A stretch of DNA of 64,000 nucleotides from Gaoshiqia hydrogeniformans. Lineage in GTDB: Bacteria; Bacteroidota; Bacteroidia; Bacteroidales; Prolixibacteraceae. The notes under the pieces were generated by a model. That model did not search any database. It was not told the origin of the DNA and saw only the letters and a program-made list of their open reading frames with translations. Positions 52,208-61,218 of the stretch are shown in pieces. A program made the position numbers and the translations under genes. The stretch lies in contig NZ_CP186334.1 in assembly GCF_049347105.1 (NCBI RefSeq), positions 2,046,001 to 2,110,000 of the forward strand, given 5' to 3'. Positions within the stretch are counted from its first letter, which is position 1, and the number at the start of each line of letters is the position of its first letter.

Positions 52208-55200
52208 ATGAAAAAAACTAACAAAAATGGAATACCTCAGCGTATTCTGAGAACTAAAGTTCTGTTTATGATGAAACTGACTACTTTTTTCTTCTTTTTG
52301 TCAACCTTTGCGTTGATTGCTTCGGGAAGCTATTCCCAGAACAAAACTTTTACCATGAGCCGGGAAAATGTGCAGATCAAAGATGTTCTGCGGGAAATTG
52401 AAGACCAAAGCGGCTATTTCTTCATTTACAACAACGAGTTTGTGGATGTATACCAGCGAATTAACCTTCAGGTGAAAGAACAAACCATCGATAAGTTGCT
52501 GGATCAGATCTTTAACGGGCAGCATGTAAAATACTCCATTGATGAGCGTAAGATCATCCTGTCGTCGTCTTCCTCGGTGTTGTCTTCACAGCAAAATCGT
52601 CCGGTTACCGGAAAAGTAACCGATGCTTCAGGAATGCCCTTGCCCGGGGTAACCGTGGTGGTAAAAGGTACGACTATCGGAGCAATTACTGATAGTGAAG
52701 GTAATTTTTCATTGTCGAATGCAGCTCCTTCCGGCGTATTGGTTTTCTCGTTTGTGGGAATGAAAAGCCTCGAAATCCCGGTTGGCAGCCAAACCGCGGT
52801 TACAGTGTCTCTTTCCGAAGAAACTGTTGGCATCGAAGAGGTAGTGGCCATCGGATATGGAACCATGAAAAAAAGTGACTTAACCGGATCTGTTACTTCA
52901 TTGAGAACTGAAAATCTGAATAAGGGCGTAAAAGCCTCGTTGAATCAGTTGCTTTCAGGAAGGGCGGCAGGTGTACGCATTATTCAAAACAGTAATGAGC
53001 CGGGTGGTGGTATTACCGTAAATATCAGAGGTGCCGGTTCAATCACTGCCGGATCGCAACCCCTCTATGTGGTTGATGGTTTGCCAATTGACAATACGGC
53101 CCCGATTACCGCTTCCGGTAGAAATTATGTAAGTTCTAACACGGTACGAAGCCCTTTAAACTCGATTAACCCGGCTGATATCGAGTCGATCGAGATACTG
53201 AAAGATGCGTCTGCTACGGCAATTTATGGCTCAAGGGGCGCCAATGGTGTTGTCATGATAACGACTAAAAAAGGCAGCAGCAAAGGGATGAAAGTGAATT
53301 ATGCGGGAGAATACGGGCTTCAGAGCGTGGTGAAAAAATTAAGAGTGTTTACTGCCGACGAATACATGTCGGTATTAAATGAAATTATTGATGCAGGGGG
53401 CGGCACCGCTGCCGAGAGGGTTACCGAAATACAGGATGGTGGAACTGACTGGCAGGATGAGATATACCGGGCTAATGCACAGATCCAAAACCATAATCTT
53501 GCTTTAAGCGGAGGAAATAACAAATCATCGTATTTTGTTGGTTTAAATTATTTTGATCAGCAAGGAGTTGTAAAAACCTCAAGTTTAAAACGATATACTG
53601 CCCGGGTGAACATGACAAGTGAAATTTCGGAAAAGTTTAACTTCGGATTGAACATGAGTACCAGTTATATCCAGGATGATTTTGCGGCTGAAGGAAATGG
53701 ATTTAACGAAAACAGCGGAGCTATTTATGCTGCATTTAATTTTGATCCGACTCTTTCAATTTGGAATGCCACTACCGGTCGTTATCAAACATCTCCGTTT
53801 ATTACTACTGACAATCCATTGGCGATTCTTTACGGGAAAAGGGCAGCTTCAACCGGCTACAGAACCTACGGGACGGTATTTGGAAACTATAATCTGATGC
53901 CTGGGTTGATAGCAAAGCTTAATATTGGAGGCGATATCCAAAATCAGCAAAGAGATGTTTATGTAGACCGGTCAACGGTTGATGGACTGGCCGCGGGGGG
54001 GTCTGCCTCAATTTTAAATGGAGCAGTAAGCAATTATCTGACAGAAGGGACGCTTACATACAATAAAAAAATTAAAGATCACAGCCTGACTGTTATGGCG
54101 GGTTCTACATTTCAGCGTTTTGTAACTGTACGGAATACGATCCAGTCGGCAGGTTTTCCATCCGATGCTACCGGCTCGGATAATGTCGATTCAGGAACCC
54201 AAAGCACGTACCTTGTGTTTAGCGAAAAAGTGTCCAATGCGTTGTTATCGTACCTCGGACGAATAAATTATTCCTACAAAGACAAATACTTATTAACGGG
54301 CTCATTCCGGGTTGACGGTTCATCCCGTTTTGGTGAAAATAACAGGTATGGCTATTTTCCCTCATTTGCCGGCGCATGGCGAATAAACCAGGAAAACTTT
54401 ATGAGCGGGTTGCCGACTATTAATAATTTAAAGATGAGACTCAGTTGGGGGAGAACCGGCAACCAGGCCATCGGCGATTATCAGTCGATCATGACTTACG
54501 GAACCGGACGTTTAGGGGTTTTTAATGGTCAACTCTCATCGACTCAGGAACCTACCCGTTTGGCAAATCCCAATTTGAAATGGGAAACTACCGAACAATC
54601 TGACCTCGGATTCGACATCGGGGTATTTGATGACCGGATTTCGTTTAGTGCAGACTATTATATCAAAACCACTTTCGATATGTTGCTGAACAAACCGGTT
54701 AGTTATACCAGCGGTTTTACCAGCCAGCTTACCAATATCGGAGAAATTCAAAATCAGGGTTTCGAACTTACTTTAAATACGAAGAATATCAATAAAGCCT
54801 TTAAATGGAATACCTCGTTAAATCTTGCCACACTGAAAAACAAAGTAAAAGACCTGGGAGGACAAGATGATATTTTTGTAGGTGCTTCGGGTGTGTTAGG
54901 CGCTAATCCCGCTATTATCCGGGAAGGAGAACCATTATATTCTTTTTATGGTTATAAAGTGATCGGGGTTTGGCAAACCGACGATGATTTCTCAACAACT
55001 ACAGATGCTGTCCACCCGGGCGACCTGAAGTATCTGGATGTAAACGGCGATAAGACGGTTAATTCTGACGACCGCATGATTTTGGGGAATAGTTTTCCAA
55101 AACTAACAATCGGTATGGGAAACAACTTTGAGTTCAAACGCTTCTCTCTTGATATTATGATTGAAGGAGTATCCGGCCTGAAAATGTTTAATAATAACCT

Positions 55201-55588
55201 GGTAGACACCTATTTCCCGATTAACTTCAGAAGGAACAAGTTTGCCGAACCCATGCTGAACCGTTGGACTCCGGAAAATCCTTCCAATAAGTATCCTTCT
55301 TTTGTTACGCCATTGAGTCAGGGACAAAAGATTGTAAACTCATATACCGTGCAGGATGCTTCGTACGTAAGGCTTCAATCGGTAACGTTTAGTTATAAAC
55401 TTCCTTCTGTCAGGGGATTTATTAATTCAGGTTCAATCTTTGTGACCGGGCAAAACCTGTTAACAATTACAAAATATGATGGAATGGATCCGGCGGCGAA
55501 CCCCAATGGAAATGCAAACTACCGGGTTGATTTCAATACTTACCCGTTAGCAGCCACTGTTATGCTGGGAGTAAATATTGATTTTTAA
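52208..55588 (+). CDS. SusC/RagA-family TonB-dependent receptor with STN domain
   Basis: About 1126 residues from ATG 52208 (MKKTNKNGIPQR); 52175 is an alternative. A long N-terminal leader and signal helix ends near GSYSQ. Next come the STN domain (SRENVQIKDVLREIEDQSGY region), a carboxypeptidase-like beta domain (TGKVTDASGMPLPGVTVVVK), the TonB box/plug (AIGYGTMKKSDLTGSV, NIRGAGSI) and a C-terminal beta-barrel ending in VNIDF. It imports oligosaccharides with the SusD lid. The STN domain shows it also signals to FecR. Confidence 0.96.
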   Translation: MKKTNKNGIPQRILRTKVLFMMKLTTFFFFLSTFALIASGSYSQNKTFTMSRENVQIKDVLREIEDQSGYFFIYNNEFVDVYQRINLQVKEQTIDKLLDQIFNGQHVKYSIDERKIILSSSSSVLSSQQNRPVTGKVTDASGMPLPGVTVVVKGTTIGAITDSEGNFSLSNAAPSGVLVFSFVGMKSLEIPVGSQTAVTVSLSEETVGIEEVVAIGYGTMKKSDLTGSVTSLRTENLNKGVKASLNQLLSGRAAGVRIIQNSNEPGGGITVNIRGAGSITAGSQPLYVVDGLPIDNTAPITASGRNYVSSNTVRSPLNSINPADIESIEILKDASATAIYGSRGANGVVMITTKKGSSKGMKVNYAGEYGLQSVVKKLRVFTADEYMSVLNEIIDAGGGTAAERVTEIQDGGTDWQDEIYRANAQIQNHNLALSGGNNKSSYFVGLNYFDQQGVVKTSSLKRYTARVNMTSEISEKFNFGLNMSTSYIQDDFAAEGNGFNENSGAIYAAFNFDPTLSIWNATTGRYQTSPFITTDNPLAILYGKRAASTGYRTYGTVFGNYNLMPGLIAKLNIGGDIQNQQRDVYVDRSTVDGLAAGGSASILNGAVSNYLTEGTLTYNKKIKDHSLTVMAGSTFQRFVTVRNTIQSAGFPSDATGSDNVDSGTQSTYLVFSEKVSNALLSYLGRINYSYKDKYLLTGSFRVDGSSRFGENNRYGYFPSFAGAWRINQENFMSGLPTINNLKMRLSWGRTGNQAIGDYQSIMTYGTGRLGVFNGQLSSTQEPTRLANPNLKWETTEQSDLGFDIGVFDDRISFSADYYIKTTFDMLLNKPVSYTSGFTSQLTNIGEIQNQGFELTLNTKNINKAFKWNTSLNLATLKNKVKDLGGQDDIFVGASGVLGANPAIIREGEPLYSFYGYKVIGVWQTDDDFSTTTDAVHPGDLKYLDVNGDKTVNSDDRMILGNSFPKLTIGMGNNFEFKRFSLDIMIEGVSGLKMFNNNLVDTYFPINFRRNKFAEPMLNRWTPENPSNKYPSFVTPLSQGQKIVNSYTVQDASYVRLQSVTFSYKLPSVRGFINSGSIFVTGQNLLTITKYDGMDPAANPNGNANYRVDFNTYPLAATVMLGVNIDF

Positions 55589-55645
55589 CAAATCGCAACT
55601 ATGAAACTTTCTAATGAATATTAATCAGAACTAATTTGTAAGACG

Positions 55646-57124
55646 ATGAAAATATTAAAATACATAATCATATCCGGTATTTTTCTGCTTCCGTTTACTG
55701 CTTGTGAGGATTTACTTGATGAACCTGTTTATTCACAACTTGCTCCGGAGAACTTTCTGAAGACAGACGAAGGAATAGTCAGTGTGCTAAAGGCGGCTTA
55801 TGTATGGGAAAACAATGTTCAGGGGCAATTGGCTGCAAAAGGTTATATTCTGACCCAGGATGGTTCAACGGATATCATGTTCGAAAAAGCAGGGGCTGAT
55901 AACCGGCAGATGTTACAGTTTATGAACTTTACCTGGGACTCGAATCTCGACTGGTTACTGGGAATGCTCTGGAATCCCTGCTATTTTGCAATCAGAAATG
56001 CCAATTCGGTGTTGGACAATATTGAGATTGCTGAAATCACGGATGCGAAAAAAAGTTTGTATGCTGCTGAAGCAAGATTTGTTAGGGCAGTAAGTTATTA
56101 CAACTTGTATATCTTTTTTGGCCCTGTTCCATTGCGAAAAACGATGAAAGGAGGAGCCGAAGAACTTGCCAGGGCTACCGACGACGAAATAAAAACATTT
56201 ATCGAAACCGAACTATTGGCAGTGGTGAACGATCTTCCTGCTCCGGGAGCCGAACCGGAATATGGCCGGGCCAATAGAGGCGCTGCACGCGCATTCCTGT
56301 GCAAATATTATCTGAATACGAAACAATGGCAAAAATGCGCCGACATGGCTCAACAAATTATGGATATGAATTACTATGAGTTGTATCCGAATTACTCCGC
56401 CATGTTCCGGGTCGAGAATGAGCGAAACAAAGAGTATATGTGGGTAAGAACATGTACCGCAATTGTGCCGGGCAGCGGTCCTGGAAACGACTGGGAGGCC
56501 TATGTTTTCCCGGCAGGATTTCAAAAAGACCCGGTAAGCGGACTTACTTTTTCAAATATATGGCGTAATTATGCCGCGCATTATTCGCTTCGCGATGGCT
56601 TCTACAATTCGTTTGCGCCCAATGATAAACGGAAGGAAACAATCCTTACATCGTACATTAATTCGGCCGGGCAAACAGTTTCGTTGCTTACCGGCAATGA
56701 TACCCGCCCGTTGAAATACTGGCCTGATCCAAACGCGGTAAACGGGGGAATGGGGAACGACTTCCCAACCATCCGGTATGCCGATATTTTACTGGCACGC
56801 GCCGAAGCGTTGAACGAGCTTCATGGACCCACCCTGGAATCGGTTTCTTTAATTAACGATATCAGGCTACGCGCTGGCGTTGATCAAAAACTATTAACCG
56901 ATTTTGCAGATAAAGCGGCATTGCGCGACCATATTATTGCCGAACGTGGATGGGAATTCTATTGCGAAGGATTAAGACGACAGGATCTAATCAGAACAGG
57001 TAAATACCTTAGTTATGCATTGGCCCGAGGAGTTACACACGCTTCAGAGAAGCATTTGTTGTTCCCGATACCGCAACAAGCCATTGATTCTGATTCAAAA
57101 TTGGAGCAAAATCCCGGTTATTAG
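55646..57124 (+). CDS. SusD/RagB-family glycan-binding lipoprotein
   Basis: 492 residues. Lipobox LLPFTAC (Cys20) and the usual ED motif after it. SusD landmarks are RFVRAVSYYNLYIFFG, GAARAFLCKYYLNTKQW (TPR-like) and the C-terminal RGWEFYCEGLRRQDLIRTGKY. Surface-exposed lid of the SusC transporter. It begins 57 bp after susC. The 245-bp gap to the sulfatase shows no clear promoter or terminator. Confidence 0.96.
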   Translation: MKILKYIIISGIFLLPFTACEDLLDEPVYSQLAPENFLKTDEGIVSVLKAAYVWENNVQGQLAAKGYILTQDGSTDIMFEKAGADNRQMLQFMNFTWDSNLDWLLGMLWNPCYFAIRNANSVLDNIEIAEITDAKKSLYAAEARFVRAVSYYNLYIFFGPVPLRKTMKGGAEELARATDDEIKTFIETELLAVVNDLPAPGAEPEYGRANRGAARAFLCKYYLNTKQWQKCADMAQQIMDMNYYELYPNYSAMFRVENERNKEYMWVRTCTAIVPGSGPGNDWEAYVFPAGFQKDPVSGLTFSNIWRNYAAHYSLRDGFYNSFAPNDKRKETILTSYINSAGQTVSLLTGNDTRPLKYWPDPNAVNGGMGNDFPTIRYADILLARAEALNELHGPTLESVSLINDIRLRAGVDQKLLTDFADKAALRDHIIAERGWEFYCEGLRRQDLIRTGKYLSYALARGVTHASEKHLLFPIPQQAIDSDSKLEQNPGY

Positions 57125-57369
57125 GGCGTGCCACCTGTATGCAAAAATATAGAATGACCTAGGGGCTGTTCAGCAACTTCGTGGAACTTGGCGCTTTTAC
57201 TTTGTGGCTTGTTGTGGTAAAGATAAATCACAGCCAAAAACAGGGTGAGGTGCCGGGTTGCACGGAGTTGACACGGTAAAAATTTTATTTTCTTAGACAG
57301 CCTTTGCATCTTTAGCAATAAAATCTCCTTCGAAAGAAAGGAACAAGTATAAACTCAAAAATCAGTTAC

Positions 57370-58824
57370 ATGATGAAAATCGAGAAATACAAAACCGGTT
57401 TAACGGCATTGGCGATGGCCGCCATGCAGATCCCGGCAATGGCGGGGCAACCTGTGGCAAAGGAGAAACCGCTAAACATTGTTTTGTTTGTGGCCGACGA
57501 CCTGGGCGCAAACGATATTGGTCCTTACGGAAATCGCGTGGTGCGAACGCCCAACCTGGATCGCCTGGCTGCCGAGTCGCTCGTGTTTTCCAATGCTTTT
57601 GCCAGTTCTCCAACCTGTTCTCCCTCGCGGGCATCGATTTACACCGGTAAATACCCGTTTCGGAACGGGGCCCATGCCAATCATCACGGCATTACCGCAG
57701 AAAACAGAACATTGCCGGCCTACCTCAACACGCTGGGATACCAGGTAGGCTTTGCCGGTAAACTGCATATTGGTCCCATGAGTTTATACCCTTTCGATCT
57801 GATTCACCATACCAATGTTCCCGAACCCGGACACGAGAAAGATGGCGTTTTGTGGACTGATTTGAATATGGAGCCGGTAGATCAGTGGTTAGCTGATGCG
57901 TCGAAGAGTAAAAAACCGTTTATGCTGGTTGTTAATGACCACAGTCCCCACGTGATGTGGCCTGAAAAACCCGAATACGATGCTTCGGAAGTTGATGTTC
58001 CGGCCATTCACATCGACACCAAAGAGACCCGTGTGGCCCGGTCGCGCTACTATACCGATATCACCAAAATGGACACCAACGTGGGAAAACTGCTGGAAAG
58101 CCTGGCAAAATATCAGCTCGACCAGAATACCGTCGTTATATTCACCGCCGATCAGGGACCGCAATGGGCATTCGGTAAATGGAATCTTTATGATTACGGT
58201 ATCAGGGTCCCGTTAATCGTCAGGTGGCCCGGAGTTGTTAAAGGTGCATCCGAATCGAACAGCCTGGCGTCCTTAGTCGATATCCTGCCTACGGCGATTG
58301 AACTGGCCGGCGGGAAAGCGCCCAAACAGCCCGACCAAATCGACGGAAGAAGCCTGCTCCCTTTGCTGACCGGTAAGGAAAACAACCGGCGCGAACCAAT
58401 ATTTGCAAGCCACACCGGCGATGGAACAATCAATCAGGCGCCCATGCGGATGATCCGCAGCAGCCGTTACAAATACATCCTCAACCTGGCGCCCGAAGTG
58501 CTTTATCATACACATATTAACTTAGCAAAAGATCACGATGGCGGCCGCCAGTACTGGCCTTCCTGGTTAAACCGCTCGTTTGCAGACGAACATGCGGCTG
58601 CTGTTTTATGGAGATATCACAACCGTCCGAAAGAAGAATTATACGACATCCAGTCAGATCCGAACGAACTGCACAACCTGGCAACCAACCCCCGTTACGA
58701 AAGTATCATGAATGACTTTCGGATGCAGATGACTGAATGGCGGACACAGCAGGGCGATACTGAAACGGGTGTTTATACCGGAACCCAGAAACCAGGTGAA
58801 GGTCTGCAATATATATTCAACTGA
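57370..58824 (+). CDS. Secreted sulfatase of the susCD locus
   Basis: 484 residues with a signal peptide (cleavage near AMAG). Metal-binding DD in FVADDLGANDIG, the formylglycine signature CSPSRASIYTG with Cys at about 80, and second metal site TADQG; the usual Asn after Asp is replaced by Gln (DQ instead of DN), as in heparan N-sulfatase-like members. It would need an anSME or FGE maturase encoded elsewhere. Next to susCD it probably desulfates the imported glycan. The SusCD substrate itself cannot be named. Confidence 0.93.
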   Translation: MMKIEKYKTGLTALAMAAMQIPAMAGQPVAKEKPLNIVLFVADDLGANDIGPYGNRVVRTPNLDRLAAESLVFSNAFASSPTCSPSRASIYTGKYPFRNGAHANHHGITAENRTLPAYLNTLGYQVGFAGKLHIGPMSLYPFDLIHHTNVPEPGHEKDGVLWTDLNMEPVDQWLADASKSKKPFMLVVNDHSPHVMWPEKPEYDASEVDVPAIHIDTKETRVARSRYYTDITKMDTNVGKLLESLAKYQLDQNTVVIFTADQGPQWAFGKWNLYDYGIRVPLIVRWPGVVKGASESNSLASLVDILPTAIELAGGKAPKQPDQIDGRSLLPLLTGKENNRREPIFASHTGDGTINQAPMRMIRSSRYKYILNLAPEVLYHTHINLAKDHDGGRQYWPSWLNRSFADEHAAAVLWRYHNRPKEELYDIQSDPNELHNLATNPRYESIMNDFRMQMTEWRTQQGDTETGVYTGTQKPGEGLQYIFN

Positions 58825-58902
58825 TTCAATTTCATGAATCAGCGTAAGAATTTTTTAGCGCAGAGGCTGTATCAAAAGTCTTGAATACTTGAGAATCTGG
58901 TC

Positions 58903-58944
58903 ACCCCGTCCGGCAGTTGCCGGATCGGGGTCTGTCTCTTTTTT
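58903..58944 (+). terminator. Terminator after the sulfatase; rest of gap empty
   Basis: ACCCCG-T-CCGGCA pairs with TGCCGG-AT-CGGGGT (58903-58931), followed shortly by a T-rich run. In the 311-bp gap 58825-59135 I see no gene. The stretch 58932-59060 has a short open frame (VPVEIKLTGEVLKNE) that I do not recognise. Confidence 0.75.
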
Positions 58945-59135
58945 AACTTCAAAAAAGTACCGGTTGAAATCAAACTTACCGGCGAGGTACTAAAAAATGA
59001 ACAAACTAAGTTATCCCATTTTTTACTGTACAACAGGCCGGTATCCCCGAGTTGATAGTTGATGCAGGACCCGATGGAAACAATCGTTATGTTTGATCAA
59101 ACCTTCCAGGTTTCCGACTTAAATCAACTCAACAA

Positions 59136-61040
59136 TCAAAACTTCATTGGTTTCTCGTTCGAATCCTGAAAATATTTACCATGCCGCATAAGTCCTAAGC
59201 CCATACAATCCAGCCCTCTATCGGTAATCACCCAGCCGTTGGAGCTTATCATGCTGGCGCGGGCCGCCTGCCCATCGCAATAATAGCTGTTGCCCCCTGT
59301 AAAAATCACACCCGACCGCAGGCTCTGCACACTCCACCCGTTAAGTAAAGCATCGTAATTGGCGAGTGAGAGGGTAACGTTGGTAAACATACCTGTTGCG
59401 ATGGTAAGGGCGGTTACATCCCAGCCTCCCAAATTCTGGTTGAAGGAAGTAGCGCCAAAGAATAAGCCATTCATCATCGTCACCTTGCCCGTGTTCCACG
59501 CGCCGATGTCCTGGTTGAAGGAACTGGCTCCATTGAACAAACCAGTCATTATCGTCACTTTGCCCGTGTTCCACAGGCCGATGTTTTGGTTGAAAGCTTT
59601 GGCTCCCTGGAACATGTTAGCCATCGTTATTACACTGCCCGTGTCCCACGCGCCAATGTCCCCGTTGAAAGAACTGGCTCCCTGGAACATACCGGCCATT
59701 GTCGTTACACTGCCCGTGTTCCACGAACCGATGTTTCCGTTGAAAGCAGTGGCTCCATTGAACATATTAGTCATCGTCGTCACACTGCCCGTGTTCCACG
59801 AACCGATGTTTTGGTTGAAAGCCTTGGCTCCCAGGAACATCCCAGCCATCGTCGTCACTTTGCCCGTGTCCCACAAACCGATGTTTTGGTTGAAAGCTGT
59901 GGCTACCTGAAACATATTAACCATCGTCGTCACGTTGCCCGTGTTCCACGTGCCGATGTTTTGGTTGAAGGCAGTGGCTCCGTAGAACATATTAGACATC
60001 GTCGTCACCTTGCCCGTATTCCACGCGCCGATGTCCTGGTTGAAAGCTTTGGCTCCGTAAAACATATTGGTCATCGTCGTCACACTGCCCGTGTTCCACG
60101 AACCAATGTTTTGGTTGAAAGCAGTGGCTTCACTAAACATATTAGACATCGTCGTCACACTGCCCGTGTCCCACGCGCCAATGTTTTGGTTGAAAGCAGT
60201 GGCTTCACTAAACATAAAGGACATATCAACCACCTTGCCCGTGTCCCACGCGCTGATGTCCTCGTTGAAGGAACCGGCCTCGCCGAACATATATGACATA
60301 TCAACCACACTGCCCGTATTCCACGCGGAGATGTCCTGGTTGAAGGAACTGGCCTCGCCAAACATAAGTGACATATCAACCACCTTGCCCGTGTTCCACG
60401 CACCGATGTTTTGGTTAAAAGCAGTGGCTCCAAAGAACATATTAGACATATCCGTCACGTTACCCGTGTCCCATGTGCTGATGTCCCCGTTGAAAGCAGT
60501 GGCTCCAAAGAACATATTAGACATGTCGGTCACGTTACCCGTGTCCCACGCCCAGTTGCCGCTGCTGCCAAGATTGCTTGCACCGAGGAACATCTGAGCC
60601 ATACTTGTTACATTAGTAAGATTTGGCGCATCAACGGCATTGATTACCAGGTTAGTACAACCAAAAAAGGCGCCAGCCATTTCAGCCCAGGCATTTGTAC
60701 CCCACTGGTCAACAGAAAGAATTTTCTCTTTATCGCCCGTATTGACAAAATAAATCCGTGGGAAGGTTCCCTGTATGCGAATGGTGTAGGTCCCTGCCAC
60801 GCCAAAATCGTGGGTTACGCTTTCCGTGAGGCCAAGCTCTTCGAAAATGCCGTCGTTGTTCCAATCCACATCATAATTGTATCCGGTTCCTTCGGTGGGA
60901 ATCGTTATGTAGGTACTGCCCGATGTGCCCGGGTTATCAGTTTTCCAGGTCGTAATAAACTCGTTTTGGGCATGTGCTGTTATCGAAAGGAAAACACAAA
61001 ATATCGTAAATCCAATAACCTTCATGTAATTTTTTTTCAT
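59136..61040 (-). CDS. BspA/DUF285-type leucine-rich-repeat surface protein
   Basis: 634 residues. Signal peptide (10-25, AHAQ). An N-terminal ~115-residue PKD-like region (ITIPTEGTGYNYDVDWNNDG) is followed by 15 repeats of 25 residues, consensus AFNQNIGAWNTGxVTTMxNM then FxGAT, and a degenerate 16th (GGWDVTALTIATGMF). These repeats occur in BspA adhesins and are common in secreted Bacteroidota proteins. The end (GLGLMRHGKYFQDSNEKPMK) is not a recognisable type IX C-terminal signal, so surface anchoring is unclear. Adhesion or matrix role inferred only. Confidence 0.88.
   Translation of the reverse strand: MKKNYMKVIGFTIFCVFLSITAHAQNEFITTWKTDNPGTSGSTYITIPTEGTGYNYDVDWNNDGIFEELGLTESVTHDFGVAGTYTIRIQGTFPRIYFVNTGDKEKILSVDQWGTNAWAEMAGAFFGCTNLVINAVDAPNLTNVTSMAQMFLGASNLGSSGNWAWDTGNVTDMSNMFFGATAFNGDISTWDTGNVTDMSNMFFGATAFNQNIGAWNTGKVVDMSLMFGEASSFNQDISAWNTGSVVDMSYMFGEAGSFNEDISAWDTGKVVDMSFMFSEATAFNQNIGAWDTGSVTTMSNMFSEATAFNQNIGSWNTGSVTTMTNMFYGAKAFNQDIGAWNTGKVTTMSNMFYGATAFNQNIGTWNTGNVTTMVNMFQVATAFNQNIGLWDTGKVTTMAGMFLGAKAFNQNIGSWNTGSVTTMTNMFNGATAFNGNIGSWNTGSVTTMAGMFQGASSFNGDIGAWDTGSVITMANMFQGAKAFNQNIGLWNTGKVTIMTGLFNGASSFNQDIGAWNTGKVTMMNGLFFGATSFNQNLGGWDVTALTIATGMFTNVTLSLANYDALLNGWSVQSLRSGVIFTGGNSYYCDGQAARASMISSNGWVITDRGLDCMGLGLMRHGKYFQDSNEKPMKF
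59448..60497 (-). repeat. Fourteen tandem 75-bp units in the BspA-like gene
   Basis: Units 2-15 of the 25-residue repeat have exactly constant length (14 x 75 = 1050 bp), with one further unit at each end. Copies differ at many third positions, so the array is not newly amplified. Confidence 0.9.
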
Positions 61041-61050
61041 ACCATAAATT

Positions 61051-61093
61051 CCTGTTTGTAAATTAAGTATCTCGTTTTACAAAAGCAAACAGG
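61051..61093. other. Inverted repeat upstream of the BspA-like gene
   Basis: CCTGTTTG (61051-61058) and CAAACAGG (61086-61093) are perfect complements, extended inward by GTAAA/TTTAC with a small bulge. It starts 10 bp before the minus-strand ATG at 61040, so it would form a stem in the 5' UTR or an operator. The 125-bp stretch to 61218 otherwise shows nothing. Confidence 0.5.
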
Positions 61094-61218
61094 CCTCGAC
61101 GTTCGCCCTGGTTCCTTCGTATTTGCCTTTTGAAGGATTTCGGCCATTGACCCATATTTTTCCGGCATCCTGTTTTGACAGCTTACCCGCTCTGTCGGCC
61201 GGAAGACTGAGACGCCTT

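Noticed and set aside
59359..60597. Long plus-strand frames opposite the BspA-like gene (183, 236 and 176 residues)
   Set aside because: They are antisense images of the 75-bp repeats, which keep any frame open when the unit length is a multiple of three. No start context or family.
61051..61093. Invertible promoter of the Bacteroides capsule type
   Set aside because: The arms are only 8 bp and 27 bp apart, with no promoter inside and no invertase gene nearby.
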